This document shows positions 50,951-60,081 of a DNA stretch of 64,000 nucleotides, piece after piece. A model generated the notes under the pieces. The model worked only from the letters and a program-made list of their open reading frames with translations. It searched no databases and was not told where the DNA came from. Made by a program: the position numbers and the translations under genes. Each line of letters begins with the position of its first letter. Within the stretch, counting starts at the first letter, position 1. Origin of the DNA: an uncultured Saprospiraceae bacterium (GTDB lineage: Bacteria; Bacteroidota; Bacteroidia; Chitinophagales; Saprospiraceae); contig CALDGQ010000044.1 in the NCBI GenBank assembly GCA_937941765.1, positions 17,857-81,856 of the forward strand, written 5' to 3'.

Positions 50951-52375
50951 TTAGATTGTTTTCAAATATTCGATTAAGGCAGTACGTTCGGATGTTGTTA
51001 AATTATCACCAAAAGTATGACCTTGATTGCCATAACCTTCTTTTGTCGTATCATAAGTATCTGTATCAACTTTGGAAGTTTCTACAGAATAATTCCAACC
51101 TACTTTTTCATAATCGATATCAGAAGTATTAAAAGAACGTTTCCAAAAGGTCGGACGCTGACTACTGTTTAATAAATCTTCCAAAGTTGGAACAGCGCCA
51201 TTATGTAAATAAGGTGCTGTTGCCCATATTCCATCCAATGGTTGAGCGAGATATCCATTTCTACTTACCAATTGGCCTCCATTCGGATCTTGACCAAACC
51301 AACCATTATTGAACCAGTTGATCATATACTCATAATGTGTACCCGAATATCCGTTCACCAGTAATGGGTCGGTACCAATACGTGCAAGGTCTACTAGTAA
51401 ATTTGGAAAAGATGCTTCAGCGCCATAAGTTCCATGACATTCTTGACAATTTTCAGTAAAAATTACTTTCCCAGTTTCCGCAAGTGTTGTGTTAATTGTT
51501 TGAGGGTAAGGAGGGGCTTCAAGTGTATTTAAGTAAGCCAAAAGGTCTGGAAATTTATCATCCAATTCCGCTGCAATTGTTTCGTTTTCCATGGTTAACA
51601 AACTAGAGCCCATCAAAAAACGACAAAAATCTCCATTGCCTAATGCAGAATAAAACATGGCATTTTTCTTTTTCAAAACCCACCAAGGTGGTACATCAGT
51701 GGGAATCAATTGTTCAGGAATCTCATAAGCAGGTGTTTCATTCCATTCAAGTGTGTTGGCATCTCGGTGTGCAGAAAGTACAGCGGCTAATTTATCTGCA
51801 GGATTTGCACCTTTGACATCAGCGACTAAGTAAGGTGCTGTTGCAGCAGTTGCCAATCTGAAAGGTTGATATGCTTCCCATTCTGGTGAACCTTCACCGA
51901 ATTGTCCAAAGATAAATGCGTCAACTAAAGGAAGTAAACTGCTTTGATCCGTTGTGAAATTGGCACCTGCATTTCCAAGTCCCATGACAAATTCTCCATT
52001 GATTGTACTGGCATGGCATTGTAAACAATTTGGCGCAACAACACGTACCCCATTTGGCGCATCCACCGCACTAAAGTCAAATCTAACATTTGCATTGTCA
52101 CCAGTACGGTCTAATATATTATCTGTATTTGCACCAAAAGCTGCAATATAAGATTCGTAAGGAACACCAGAACTGACGTAGTCTCCATAAATCAAAAATT
52201 CCCTTCCAATAGCTGCATTGCCATCACGTTGTTGAATACCTTCAATTTTTGTGGTGAAAGAGGGAGTAGGTGTACACGTTTCTTGTACGGATAATTCATC
52301 ATCGTCCCCACATCCTAAAATAAAGACTGTAAAAGAGACAACAGTAATGAATAGTATAAAATGTGTTTTTGTCAT
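50951..52375 (-). CDS. Di-heme c-type cytochrome lipoprotein
   Basis: 474 aa. Lipobox LGC (Cys22). Two heme c sites: CLQCH (117-121) and CQECH (310-314), each followed by a cytochrome domain. The second domain includes GIWATAPYLHNGAVPTLEDL, the segment typical of MauG/cytochrome-c-peroxidase-like and related proteins. Periplasmic or outer-membrane redox protein; electron partner or oxidase substrate unknown. It may start a three-gene unit with the MORN and CBM9-like genes. Confidence 0.88.
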   Translation of the reverse strand: MTKTHFILFITVVSFTVFILGCGDDDELSVQETCTPTPSFTTKIEGIQQRDGNAAIGREFLIYGDYVSSGVPYESYIAAFGANTDNILDRTGDNANVRFDFSAVDAPNGVRVVAPNCLQCHASTINGEFVMGLGNAGANFTTDQSSLLPLVDAFIFGQFGEGSPEWEAYQPFRLATAATAPYLVADVKGANPADKLAAVLSAHRDANTLEWNETPAYEIPEQLIPTDVPPWWVLKKKNAMFYSALGNGDFCRFLMGSSLLTMENETIAAELDDKFPDLLAYLNTLEAPPYPQTINTTLAETGKVIFTENCQECHGTYGAEASFPNLLVDLARIGTDPLLVNGYSGTHYEYMINWFNNGWFGQDPNGGQLVSRNGYLAQPLDGIWATAPYLHNGAVPTLEDLLNSSQRPTFWKRSFNTSDIDYEKVGWNYSVETSKVDTDTYDTTKEGYGNQGHTFGDNLTTSERTALIEYLKTI

Positions 52376-52521
52376 TTTAAATGGTCAAATGTGAATAAAG
52401 GAGTGATGATGATTCTTAGGGTTTATGTTGTCAAAATAGTAAGCGAAAAATACAGTTGACAAATGCAAAGTAAGGGTAATTAAAATTAATGAATATATTG
52501 ATAACAATATAATTTAATGAT

Positions 52522-53955
52522 TTATTTAACGACTTTTTTGAAGAGATCAAATTGCTGAAGAGGTGCATCAATTAGCCTATAATTTATATTTTCCGGGTGT
52601 TTACTTTTTTTCTCCAATAACAAAAATTGGTGTTGTTGATTATTTTTGTCAACACTAATAAAGAAGTGTCTACTCAAATAAGTTTGTAATGCCCAGTTTT
52701 TCCAAATGTTATTTTCAATACTAATGGTTGAATGAGGAGGAATCAATTCACCAATTTGATAAACATCATTTAGTAATAGTGGGTCTTTTTTTCTTTTGTC
52801 AAATTGGGTAGCCGAAAAAATGAAAACTGTAATCAATAAGCAGTAGGTTGTTATTTTAAAATACTTGAATCCGACATTTGTTGAATTAATTTTGGACATA
52901 TAATGTAGTAGTGTTGGAGCAATAAGAATGGCAAATCCAATTGCAAAATAAGGAAATGCAGGGACCAGATAAAATCCTTTTTGTACCATGGTCAGCATCA
53001 TCGGGACTGCACCTGAAACGCCAATCAGTATAAAACAAAAAGCATCACTCCATTGAATTGTATTGTTGATTTTACTTTTGATTTTTTGATAAAGCAACCC
53101 AATAATTCCGCTAAAGATAAAAATACCCAATAGCTCACTTATCAATCGTCCAACAATATAAAAGCGACTATCGACCGTATGTGCTGCTTCCACTCTTCCC
53201 ATCAATCTCATATTGAAATAGAAATCGAATCCTTTGGCTGCTGCTTCATTGGAATAATAAAGAAGTGTAAAAAGTAGGGTAGGGATCAAAAGTAAAATGA
53301 CAGCGCTGATCAACATCTTGCTAATTGAAAAATTGAAATGAGTAATCCAATAAATACCAATACAGGCTAATGGAAACAAACCGGGTACGCCTTTAGAAAA
53401 GGCAGATAGAAATATAAATAAGCCGCAAAGAAATAAGGACATCCATTTGGTAGCATCGCTTTTTGAAAAATGAATTCCAAAATAAATGGCGATAATACTG
53501 AATAATCCCATAGTATTTTCTTGCATATTATTTTGATAAGACCAAAAACAAACCGGGATCGTTATCCACATTAATATAGGAAGCCAACTCATTTTTTGTA
53601 GCTGCAAATTCTCTGTAAAAATTAATCTCCATGTTTTATGAATTACGAATGCTGTCAATAGTGCCGTCAGCAACGAGTAAAATCGCTCAACAAAAATACT
53701 GCTTCCAAAAATTTTGAAGAACATAGATTGTATTCCAAACACCAATGGTGGATGTTCATGAAAGGTAGAGACTCCATTTTTCAACCAAGAGGTACTGAAG
53801 ATTGGTTCCCAAAAACTACCGATTCCATTTGCTAGATTGTGTGCGACACTAGTGTAAAGTAGCCCATCCATAAACATTCCATCCTGAACTAATTTAGGAA
53901 GTAAGACTGCAAAAAAAATAACTGCGGTTAGAATTTGAAATGGACGGTGCTGCAT
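52522..53955 (-). CDS. ArnT/GT39-like polytopic glycosyltransferase
   Basis: 477 aa with about eleven membrane helices. The first periplasmic loop has MFMDGLLYTSVAHNLANG, with the catalytic Asp position, and the second loop holds HEHPPLVFGIQ. These are hallmark positions of GT-C lipid-linked sugar transferases of the PMT/ArnT group (PF13231 type). It would add a sugar to lipid A, a glycan or a protein on the outer face of the inner membrane. It follows the flavodoxin-like reductase gene by 1 base. Related in type, but not closely in sequence, to the 33.5-kb protein. Confidence 0.8.
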   Translation of the reverse strand: MQHRPFQILTAVIFFAVLLPKLVQDGMFMDGLLYTSVAHNLANGIGSFWEPIFSTSWLKNGVSTFHEHPPLVFGIQSMFFKIFGSSIFVERFYSLLTALLTAFVIHKTWRLIFTENLQLQKMSWLPILMWITIPVCFWSYQNNMQENTMGLFSIIAIYFGIHFSKSDATKWMSLFLCGLFIFLSAFSKGVPGLFPLACIGIYWITHFNFSISKMLISAVILLLIPTLLFTLLYYSNEAAAKGFDFYFNMRLMGRVEAAHTVDSRFYIVGRLISELLGIFIFSGIIGLLYQKIKSKINNTIQWSDAFCFILIGVSGAVPMMLTMVQKGFYLVPAFPYFAIGFAILIAPTLLHYMSKINSTNVGFKYFKITTYCLLITVFIFSATQFDKRKKDPLLLNDVYQIGELIPPHSTISIENNIWKNWALQTYLSRHFFISVDKNNQQHQFLLLEKKSKHPENINYRLIDAPLQQFDLFKKVVK

Positions 53956-53956
53956 T

Positions 53957-54472
53957 TTAAGATAAGGTCAATTGTTCTTTTTCAAATTTATCCAACAATA
54001 AATTTACTTCTTCAGAGACAGATTTGTTTTCATCTGCTATCCAAACATTGATGTCACCCAAATATGTCATTCCCAAATAATCAGCACTTAATTTGAACGG
54101 CATAAAAAAGCCTTCATATTTATCTGGCGAATTGCAAGAACTGATGGCTGCCATTTGTTTGCCTCTGAATCTTCTGCCTGTGTCTTTGTCTATTCGTATT
54201 AAATCACTGATCCGATCAAAAAACACTTTCATGATTCCGCTCATGGCATACCAATACACGGGCGTAATGAAAATGAGTCGGTCATATTCCAAAATCTCTT
54301 TGGCAGTTTTAATAAAATCATCATTGCTATTTTTGTACTCATAGTCATAATGACCGATTTCTTTTTCTGCTAAGTCAATAAAATTCCATCCATATTTTTT
54401 AACCAAAAAATCGGATACAATCCGTGTATCGCCGTTGCTTCTGGAACTTCCTTGTATGAGTATTGTTGTCAT
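53957..54472 (-). CDS. NAD(P)H-dependent flavin oxidoreductase (flavodoxin-like)
   Basis: 171 aa. The FMN phosphate loop QGSSRSNGDTRIV at the N-terminus and PVYWYAMSGIMKVFFDRISD (about 75-95) are typical of the NADPH-dependent FMN reductase/flavodoxin_2-like family. It reduces FMN-bound acceptors such as quinones or nitro compounds; the specific acceptor is unknown. It is cytosolic and probably co-transcribed with the glycosyltransferase encoded 1 base downstream, though no functional link is obvious. Confidence 0.88.
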   Translation of the reverse strand: MTTILIQGSSRSNGDTRIVSDFLVKKYGWNFIDLAEKEIGHYDYEYKNSNDDFIKTAKEILEYDRLIFITPVYWYAMSGIMKVFFDRISDLIRIDKDTGRRFRGKQMAAISSCNSPDKYEGFFMPFKLSADYLGMTYLGDINVWIADENKSVSEEVNLLLDKFEKEQLTLS

Positions 54473-54576
54473 ATTTATTAATTTTAAGCATCACTTAATT
54501 TTTGGATACACTTTTCTCTAAGTGTCCATAACTCCTCAAAAGAAGTAGTAACCTTATTTTTAATAATCCATTTTTT

Positions 54577-55044
54577 TTAAAAATTTTGATGTATTTCCAC
54601 TTTGAAAGTATTGACTTGTGTGGAATTAATTTGGTGTTCCTCAAGGATATCATTTTTTACATTTTCAAATGAGGAATTGACATTGGTGATATCAATTCTT
54701 TGGTTGCCAATTTTTAAATAGCAATGTGCTTCCGGAATGAAATCAAAGCCATTATCGGTCAACGTACTTCCGATCTTTGGAGTATTGAGGTGATTCATCT
54801 TGTATATACCGATGAGGAGTTCGATGTCAGTCCAACTGTTTTCTTCTGCTATCTTTTTGATGAAAGCATGTTTTGAAGAGCAAGTTCCTTTTTTTTCTGC
54901 TAGCACTAAATTTAAATCTGCACGATTTTTATTGCGCCCGTAAGGAAGTTGTTGAGTAAATTGAATTAAGGAAGCTAAGTCTTCAATTCCTTCTTGAATC
55001 GCCAATTTACTTAAAGGAAAATGGGAAGATAATTTTCGCTGCAT
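54577..55044 (-). CDS. Small transglutaminase-like cysteine protein
   Basis: 155 aa. A Cys-His-Asp triad fits the transglutaminase-like fold: KKGTCSSKHAF (Cys55), EAHCYLKIG (His107) and QRIDIT (Asp118). The Met at 55044 is preferred: its ATG shares a base with the TAA of the upstream gene (TAATG), a sign of translational coupling; a Met 6 codons earlier is possible. No signal peptide. It may be a protease or amidase; target unknown. Coupled to a DUF6438 lipoprotein. Confidence 0.7.
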   Translation of the reverse strand: MQRKLSSHFPLSKLAIQEGIEDLASLIQFTQQLPYGRNKNRADLNLVLAEKKGTCSSKHAFIKKIAEENSWTDIELLIGIYKMNHLNTPKIGSTLTDNGFDFIPEAHCYLKIGNQRIDITNVNSSFENVKNDILEEHQINSTQVNTFKVEIHQNF

Positions 55045-55559
55045 TAATCTATCTTTTCCCACGTTAATTTCTCTAGTGTTTCATCGATTTTTTGGCAGAT
55101 ACCTTTTAGTTCTTCAGGTGCTTTATATTCCATGAACTTAATGGATTTACCTTCAAATTTTAGCGTCCAACGCGGAACATCCATGATATTTTTGTCTACA
55201 TATTCTTCGTCCATATTTTTCAAATCGATTTCATTAGCAACTTTTTTCAATTCAATCAAAGTTGTTTTATCCATTTCAGCGATATGGTTGCCAAGGCGAT
55301 CTACATTGCGTTGACCAAAATAATCTACTTTTCCGCTCTCGAAAATCGTAAATGTATACCCTGGACAATAGCCTCTACAAGATTCTCGATGCAAATAAAA
55401 AACGGGATCATCATCTAAATCGGAAATAGCATCTTCTGATTTGTCTGGAATAGAAATAGTATTGTCTTTTGGTGGAGTTGTGTCAAGTGTAGTTTTGTTG
55501 CTAGTGTTACATGCACAAACAAAAGTACACAGCGCTAAAAGAATAAGTATGTTTTTCAT
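55044..55559 (-). CDS. DUF6438 lipoprotein
   Basis: 171 aa from MKNILILLAL, which gives a good signal peptide with lipobox VCAC. The domain core YLHRESCRGYCPGYTFTIFESGKVDYFG, with paired Cys in C-x-G-x-C-P, is the DUF6438 signature; the C-terminal part has WTLKFEGKSIKFMEY. Function unknown. It sits in a short run with the DUF3667 membrane protein upstream and the transglutaminase-like gene downstream (1-base overlap). Confidence 0.8.
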   Translation of the reverse strand: MKNILILLALCTFVCACNTSNKTTLDTTPPKDNTISIPDKSEDAISDLDDDPVFYLHRESCRGYCPGYTFTIFESGKVDYFGQRNVDRLGNHIAEMDKTTLIELKKVANEIDLKNMDEEYVDKNIMDVPRWTLKFEGKSIKFMEYKAPEELKGICQKIDETLEKLTWEKID

Positions 55560-55569
55560 AATTGTATGT

Positions 55570-56673
55570 TTAAGAATATAACGCAAAGCTAAGCATGATT
55601 GTTAGAACAAAGAATGTAAGACTTATAATTAGATAACTAAATATGACAAAGTTATATTTTAGAAATGTTTTGATAAATCCTTGACCATAATATCGTTTCA
55701 TTGCAATAAAGAGATAAAAATATAGTCCAATCATTGATAAGAAAAACGCAGCAGCTCCAAATACTTCTGAACTAACTATATAGGAAGTAATGGCAATTAT
55801 TGAAACAAGAAGAAATGCAAAAGCATGGTTATGAAAAAGAAAAGTGAGATGTTGAACGAAATAGAAATCATTTCGAACATAGAGTAATTTCAATATCAGC
55901 GCAATTGCTGGGATCAGTAAAATCAACATCCAAGTCATATTTCCTAAGACATAATTGAAACTACCTTTAGGATCTGTTGATACTCGAAATGACTGTTGTA
56001 ATGATAATTTTTCCCAAAAACCAGAGACTCCATATTTTTCCGAAAATGTTTCAAAATCATTGTCCAAAAGATGGATGTCATCTACTGCAACTACGTAATC
56101 ATTTAAATCTATATTGAAGACAACCATTTCACCAATTCCATTAATCACATCTGTAAGGGTAATAGAATCCATATTATTGAAATAGCGAGTACTTAACTTT
56201 GAAGATATGGAGTCTAAAACAATTGTTTCTTTTTTACTTTTGAACTGCTGTCGTTGCTCAAGTAGTAGGGTGTCGACTGATAGTTTTATTTCTTTTTTAT
56301 GCTGAACTTTAACCAATTCATTTTCAAAATTTCCAGTATTGACCATATTTTTTGCATTGAATATTGTCAAGCTTAATATGGCTAAATGAGCAACCATAAA
56401 AACAAAAAACATGCGTAGTGGTTTGTAGTATTTTTCGTGTTGGCCGGCAAAAAATGCGGTAGTTAGTTTTCCTGGAATGAAGAGATCTTTAATCGTATTT
56501 GCCAGTTTTCCATCGATATTAAAAACGGTACTAAAAAAATCTGAAAATAAATCTTTTACAGTAATTAGCCCATCGGTACGTTTTTGACTGCAGTTGCTGC
56601 AAAATTGATCTGCTTCCGAAAATGGATTGTTACAATTTAGGCAATTGGGAATATTTTTATTGATACGAGGCAA
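55570..56673 (-). CDS. DUF3667 membrane protein with zinc ribbon
   Basis: 367 aa. The N-terminal zinc ribbon uses Cys11, Cys14, Cys25 and Cys28 (CLNC...CSNC). Then come the DUF3667 core (DLFSDFFSTVFNIDGKLANTIKDLFIPGKLTTAFFAGQH), an extracytoplasmic region and about five membrane helices. The family is common in Bacteroidota and of unknown role. Its stop is 10 bases before the DUF6438 start, so the three genes 56673-54577 are likely one operon. Confidence 0.85.
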   Translation of the reverse strand: MPRINKNIPNCLNCNNPFSEADQFCSNCSQKRTDGLITVKDLFSDFFSTVFNIDGKLANTIKDLFIPGKLTTAFFAGQHEKYYKPLRMFFVFMVAHLAILSLTIFNAKNMVNTGNFENELVKVQHKKEIKLSVDTLLLEQRQQFKSKKETIVLDSISSKLSTRYFNNMDSITLTDVINGIGEMVVFNIDLNDYVVAVDDIHLLDNDFETFSEKYGVSGFWEKLSLQQSFRVSTDPKGSFNYVLGNMTWMLILLIPAIALILKLLYVRNDFYFVQHLTFLFHNHAFAFLLVSIIAITSYIVSSEVFGAAAFFLSMIGLYFYLFIAMKRYYGQGFIKTFLKYNFVIFSYLIISLTFFVLTIMLSFALYS

Positions 56674-56964
56674 AAGTTCAGGCGTTGGTTTTCATTTAAA
56701 ACCAAAGTACCAATTTTATTCCTTTATGCGTATTATTTTCTACGGTTCTCGTTAGAAATCCTGTAATTCGACCTATCATTTTGTGTATCTGATAATTTGG
56801 AAACTACATCCTTTGTTAAAATTATATACTGAATTTTAACAAAATAACCATCAATTGGTTAACTAATGGTAAAGAATCATGATATGAAGTGTCTTTTCTA
56901 AAGTTACTACATCTTAAGAGTAAATATGCTTTGTATTTATATTAGTAACCAAATAATAATTATC

Positions 56965-57441
56965 ATGAAGTTTAGAATAATAATGGTTGCACTTCTTTTT
57001 ATAGGACTCGCAACATCAGCAAAAGCTAACACCATTTTGGATGTGTTGGTAGACCAAAAAATAAGCATTGAAAACGGATATCGATTTGGAAAAATCAGTT
57101 ATTTCGACGCAAAGGATTTAATGCGTGAACAAGCACGGATAGAGAAGGTCATCCTAAAAGCCAATAATGACGGAGTGATTACCGTCCGCGAACAAGCTAA
57201 GATTACAAAACTGCAACGAAGAGCAGATCATAACATCTGGGTAGCATCTTCAATTTCAAACAGGTATCGTAATAATACCTCCTATTTCGATCGATATGAT
57301 CCTTGGAATAGTTATGGATCTAGCTGGAATCAAGGTTATTTTTATGGAGGTCAAGATTGTTTACCTAATCAACCAGGGAACTCAACTACGCCAGCTCCTA
57401 CACCAAAACCAATTCCTAAAAAAACAGTTCGACGAAATTAA
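56965..57441 (+). CDS. Small secreted protein, unknown
   Basis: 158 aa from MKFRIIMVALLF, chosen because it starts a good signal peptide (cleavage after KA-N, about residue 22). The next ~80 residues are helical, with ENGYRFGKISYFDAKDLMREQARIEKVI and NNDGVITVREQAKITKLQRR, a pattern of paired helices with NDG turns that resembles EF-hand-like or spy-like small periplasmic proteins. The tail is Tyr/Asn/Gly-rich and then Pro/Lys-rich. No named family. Strong terminator downstream. Confidence 0.65.
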   Translation: MKFRIIMVALLFIGLATSAKANTILDVLVDQKISIENGYRFGKISYFDAKDLMREQARIEKVILKANNDGVITVREQAKITKLQRRADHNIWVASSISNRYRNNTSYFDRYDPWNSYGSSWNQGYFYGGQDCLPNQPGNSTTPAPTPKPIPKKTVRRN

Positions 57442-57473
57442 TTTCAAGAACTCGATTATAATTTGTTGAGATT

Positions 57474-57509
57474 AAAGCCTGTTTTGCAATTGCAAAACGG
57501 GCTTTTTTT
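57474..57509 (+). terminator. Rho-independent terminator
   Basis: AAAGCC-T-GTTTTGCAA pairs with TTGCAAAAC-G-GGCTTT (one T-G pair) and a T run follows. It begins 32 bases after the stop. Confidence 0.88.
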
Positions 57510-57699
57510 ATGCTGTAAAATTTTGTGAATATAGAAGCATTAAATTCTATTTAACATGATTTAACGCAAAGGATAAAAGAACTTAAATTATTATTCATCT
57601 CGGTAATTTGCCCTATATTAGATTTGAAATTGGTCTTCTTTTGGGCTAATGATTTACCTCAGATTTTTTTTATTAAACCATAATGTAAAACGTATTATT

Positions 57700-58206
57700 A
57701 TGAAGAAGCTTCTTACACTTTTTGCTGTTTTATTTGTTTATTCTAGCAGTTTCGCTGTTGTGAATGTAGCGATTGAACAGCATCAACTTCAAGGTTCATT
57801 TGAAAATCTTGATCCAATGGTTCAAAACATGGACATGGAAGATTTTATATCGTTGACTCCTAAAAAGTATCGACAAATGACAGGCAAAAAAATGGGCTTT
57901 AAAAAGACGTTGCAATTAAAAGCTGCACAACGTGTTATTAAAAAAGTAAAAGCTGAAAATTTGGATGCTGAAGCTAATGCTAATATAACTAAACCTGTTT
58001 ATGTAATTGCAGCAATTTTTGGACTCGGTTGGCTTGCGATGGGATTAATCGATGATTGGTCTGGAAATAACTGGTGGATAAATTTATTGTTAGTTGCAGT
58101 TCCTATCATTTTACTAGGTTCATTTATTTTTATTTCATTAGGAGCTTTGGGCTGGTTGGCCGGCTTGTTACATGCTTTAATTATGGTCATGGATGACTAT
58201 TTTTAG
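57700..58206 (+). CDS. Exported membrane protein with Pmp3/YqaE-like C-terminus
   Basis: 168 aa from MKKLLTLFAV, which starts a signal peptide (about 1-19). A helical basic region follows (SLTPKKYRQMTGKKMGFKKTLQLKAAQRVIKK) and then two or three membrane helices ending LGALGWLAGLLHALIMVMDDY. The final segment resembles the Pmp3/YqaE pattern (LG-x-x-P/AG-x-x-HA). Many Bacteroidota have such YqaE-like proteins with an N-terminal basic extension. Role unknown, perhaps membrane stress. Assignment is tentative. Confidence 0.55.
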   Translation: MKKLLTLFAVLFVYSSSFAVVNVAIEQHQLQGSFENLDPMVQNMDMEDFISLTPKKYRQMTGKKMGFKKTLQLKAAQRVIKKVKAENLDAEANANITKPVYVIAAIFGLGWLAMGLIDDWSGNNWWINLLLVAVPIILLGSFIFISLGALGWLAGLLHALIMVMDDYF

Positions 58207-58225
58207 TCGTTTTGATTGTATTATT

Positions 58226-58263
58226 AAAAAAGTCAGTACATTGTTATATGTACTGACTTTTTT
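58226..58263. terminator. Bidirectional rho-independent terminator
   Basis: Perfect 15-bp arms 58226-58240 / 58249-58263 (core GTCAGTACA/TGTACTGAC), 8-base loop, A and T runs. It separates the Pmp3-like gene from the convergent chrA. Confidence 0.9.
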
Positions 58264-58285
58264 TGTTTTACTCGGACTCAGTATA

Positions 58286-59416
58286 TCAAAGAAACGAGAA
58301 AACCCAACCCAACACAGCACCCAAAACCACAATCCAAAGCGAGCTAAACTTTTTCACACCAAAGACCAACCCAAAACTAATCATAGCAATCACCACCGCT
58401 CGCCAATCCAACAAAACATCTCTTCCCATTTCAATCAACACAGCAGCCATAACTGCTACAGCAGCTACATTTACACAGTCTAAAAAATAGCTTAAGAATT
58501 TAGAAGACCGCATTTTGGCAACGAGTGGATTGAGTAACCAAACAAATAAAAAAGAAGGTAGAAAAATACCGATAGTTGCTGCAATCGCACCGGAGATTCC
58601 ATTTAATTGATAACCAATAAAAGTCGCTGTACTTAAGACCGGACCAGGTGTCAATTGTCCCACTGCGATCGCATCTACCAATTCTGGTCTAGATAACAAT
58701 CCTTTTGCAACTAGTTCAGCATCTAGATATGCGAATAAAACATAGCCACTTCCATAAAGAATCGCACCAACTTTTAGAAAGGATAAAAATACTTTAGCAG
58801 TAGTCAACTTTGCCACAATCGTACTCGTCGCTTGCCAAAAGAAAATAGGAAATATAAATACGGAAGGATTGGACCACCGATATCTTGAATAAAAAAATAG
58901 GGCTCCTAACAATCCAGCTGCAAGCAAAAGCACCACTTCATTCAAGCCATAAAGTGCTGCACCTAATACCAGTAACCCTAAAAAAATAAGTTCATTAGTT
59001 TTCAATGCTTTTTTGCCTAGTTTCAAAACGGCACCTGCGATAACGGCAAGTACCGCTGGTTTGATCCCATAAATAAAGGGCGCTACTTGTGGTAAGGATC
59101 CGTAGGTAACATATAAGTATGCAAATATTCCAGTGATGACAACTGCTGGGAAAATAAAACAAGCGCCTGCCGTAAATAATCCCATCCATCCTGCGCGTTC
59201 GTAACCACAATGCATCGTCATTTCTGTGGAGTTGGGACCGGGAATCAAATTGGTAGCACCCATTAAATCTAGAAAATGTTCGGTAGACATCCAATTTCGT
59301 TTATCAACAATTTCATCTTGCATCATGGCTACATGGGCAGCAGGTCCACCAAAAGCCACGAGTCCTAATTTGAAGAATACAGCAGCTACTTCGGGGAGGT
59401 TTTTAGTTTTGCTCAT
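58286..59416 (-). CDS. chrA: Chromate transporter family protein (two-domain ChrA)
   Basis: 376 aa with ten or more membrane helices in two homologous halves. The first half has FKLGLVAFGGPAAHVAMMQDE and GATNLIPGPNSTEM. The second has FLKVGAILYGSGYVLFAYLDAE and VGQLTPGPVLSTATFIGYQLNG. These are the FGGP and PGP motifs of the CHR family, which exports chromate; many members in ordinary bacteria have an uncertain anion substrate. Long-chain (two-domain) form, full length. Inner membrane. Confidence 0.9.
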   Translation of the reverse strand: MSKTKNLPEVAAVFFKLGLVAFGGPAAHVAMMQDEIVDKRNWMSTEHFLDLMGATNLIPGPNSTEMTMHCGYERAGWMGLFTAGACFIFPAVVITGIFAYLYVTYGSLPQVAPFIYGIKPAVLAVIAGAVLKLGKKALKTNELIFLGLLVLGAALYGLNEVVLLLAAGLLGALFFYSRYRWSNPSVFIFPIFFWQATSTIVAKLTTAKVFLSFLKVGAILYGSGYVLFAYLDAELVAKGLLSRPELVDAIAVGQLTPGPVLSTATFIGYQLNGISGAIAATIGIFLPSFLFVWLLNPLVAKMRSSKFLSYFLDCVNVAAVAVMAAVLIEMGRDVLLDWRAVVIAMISFGLVFGVKKFSSLWIVVLGAVLGWVFSFL

Positions 59417-59475
59417 TTGGTCTCAATAGTTTCTCATTTAGTCAAATTATTTCATCATCGTATCTCCTATAAAAA

Positions 59476-59967
59476 TCATCCCTCAATAGTACGAAGATGT
59501 TCTACAATATGAAAAACAGCGGGGCAATAATTTATGTTTTGAATATGCAGGTTTATATTTTTCGAAAATTCATGGCGATTGGTATGCGGATAGGCGCGAC
59601 ATGCTTTTGGGCGAACTTCGTAAATGGAACAGGCATTATCAGATTGTAAAAAGCGGCAAGGCGAAACATTCATCACGGTGTCTCCATCTTCATCTTGAAT
59701 CAAATACGCTTCTTGAAATTCGGAGACCTTCATGCCAAGATGTTTTGCGATTCTATTGGTGTCTGTTTTATTGACAATAGGTGGGATAGAAGTACAGCAA
59801 TTGGCACATTTCAAACAATCTACTTTCGAAAATACTTTGTCATGAGCCCGATCTGCTTCACTATCTAAAGACTTTGAAATTTTGTGTCTTTTCAAATTCG
59901 TTAGAAACTTTTTTTTCGTCAGATAAGTATCTGCTTTTTTATTTTTCCATTCTTGAATTGGGTCCAT
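59476..59967 (-). CDS. YkgJ-type cysteine-cluster protein
   Basis: 163 aa. Cysteines in the CxxCxxCC pattern (VDCLKCANCCTSIPP), then SPCRFL, NACSIYEVRPKACRAYP and a late NYCPA. This is the YkgJ/UPF0153 zinc- or iron-sulfur-cluster family, whose role is not known in detail (some members act in oxidative or methylation chemistry). Cytosolic. No neighbour gives a function. Confidence 0.85.
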   Translation of the reverse strand: MDPIQEWKNKKADTYLTKKKFLTNLKRHKISKSLDSEADRAHDKVFSKVDCLKCANCCTSIPPIVNKTDTNRIAKHLGMKVSEFQEAYLIQDEDGDTVMNVSPCRFLQSDNACSIYEVRPKACRAYPHTNRHEFSKNINLHIQNINYCPAVFHIVEHLRTIEG

Positions 59968-60081
59968 TTTATAGTAGATGTTTAGACTTTTAGAAGTTTA
60001 GAATTTTGGACACTTCTCGTTCAAAGATAAGCATACTTCATATCATAATTGGGAAAAATCCTCCCGCGTCATATAGATCCC

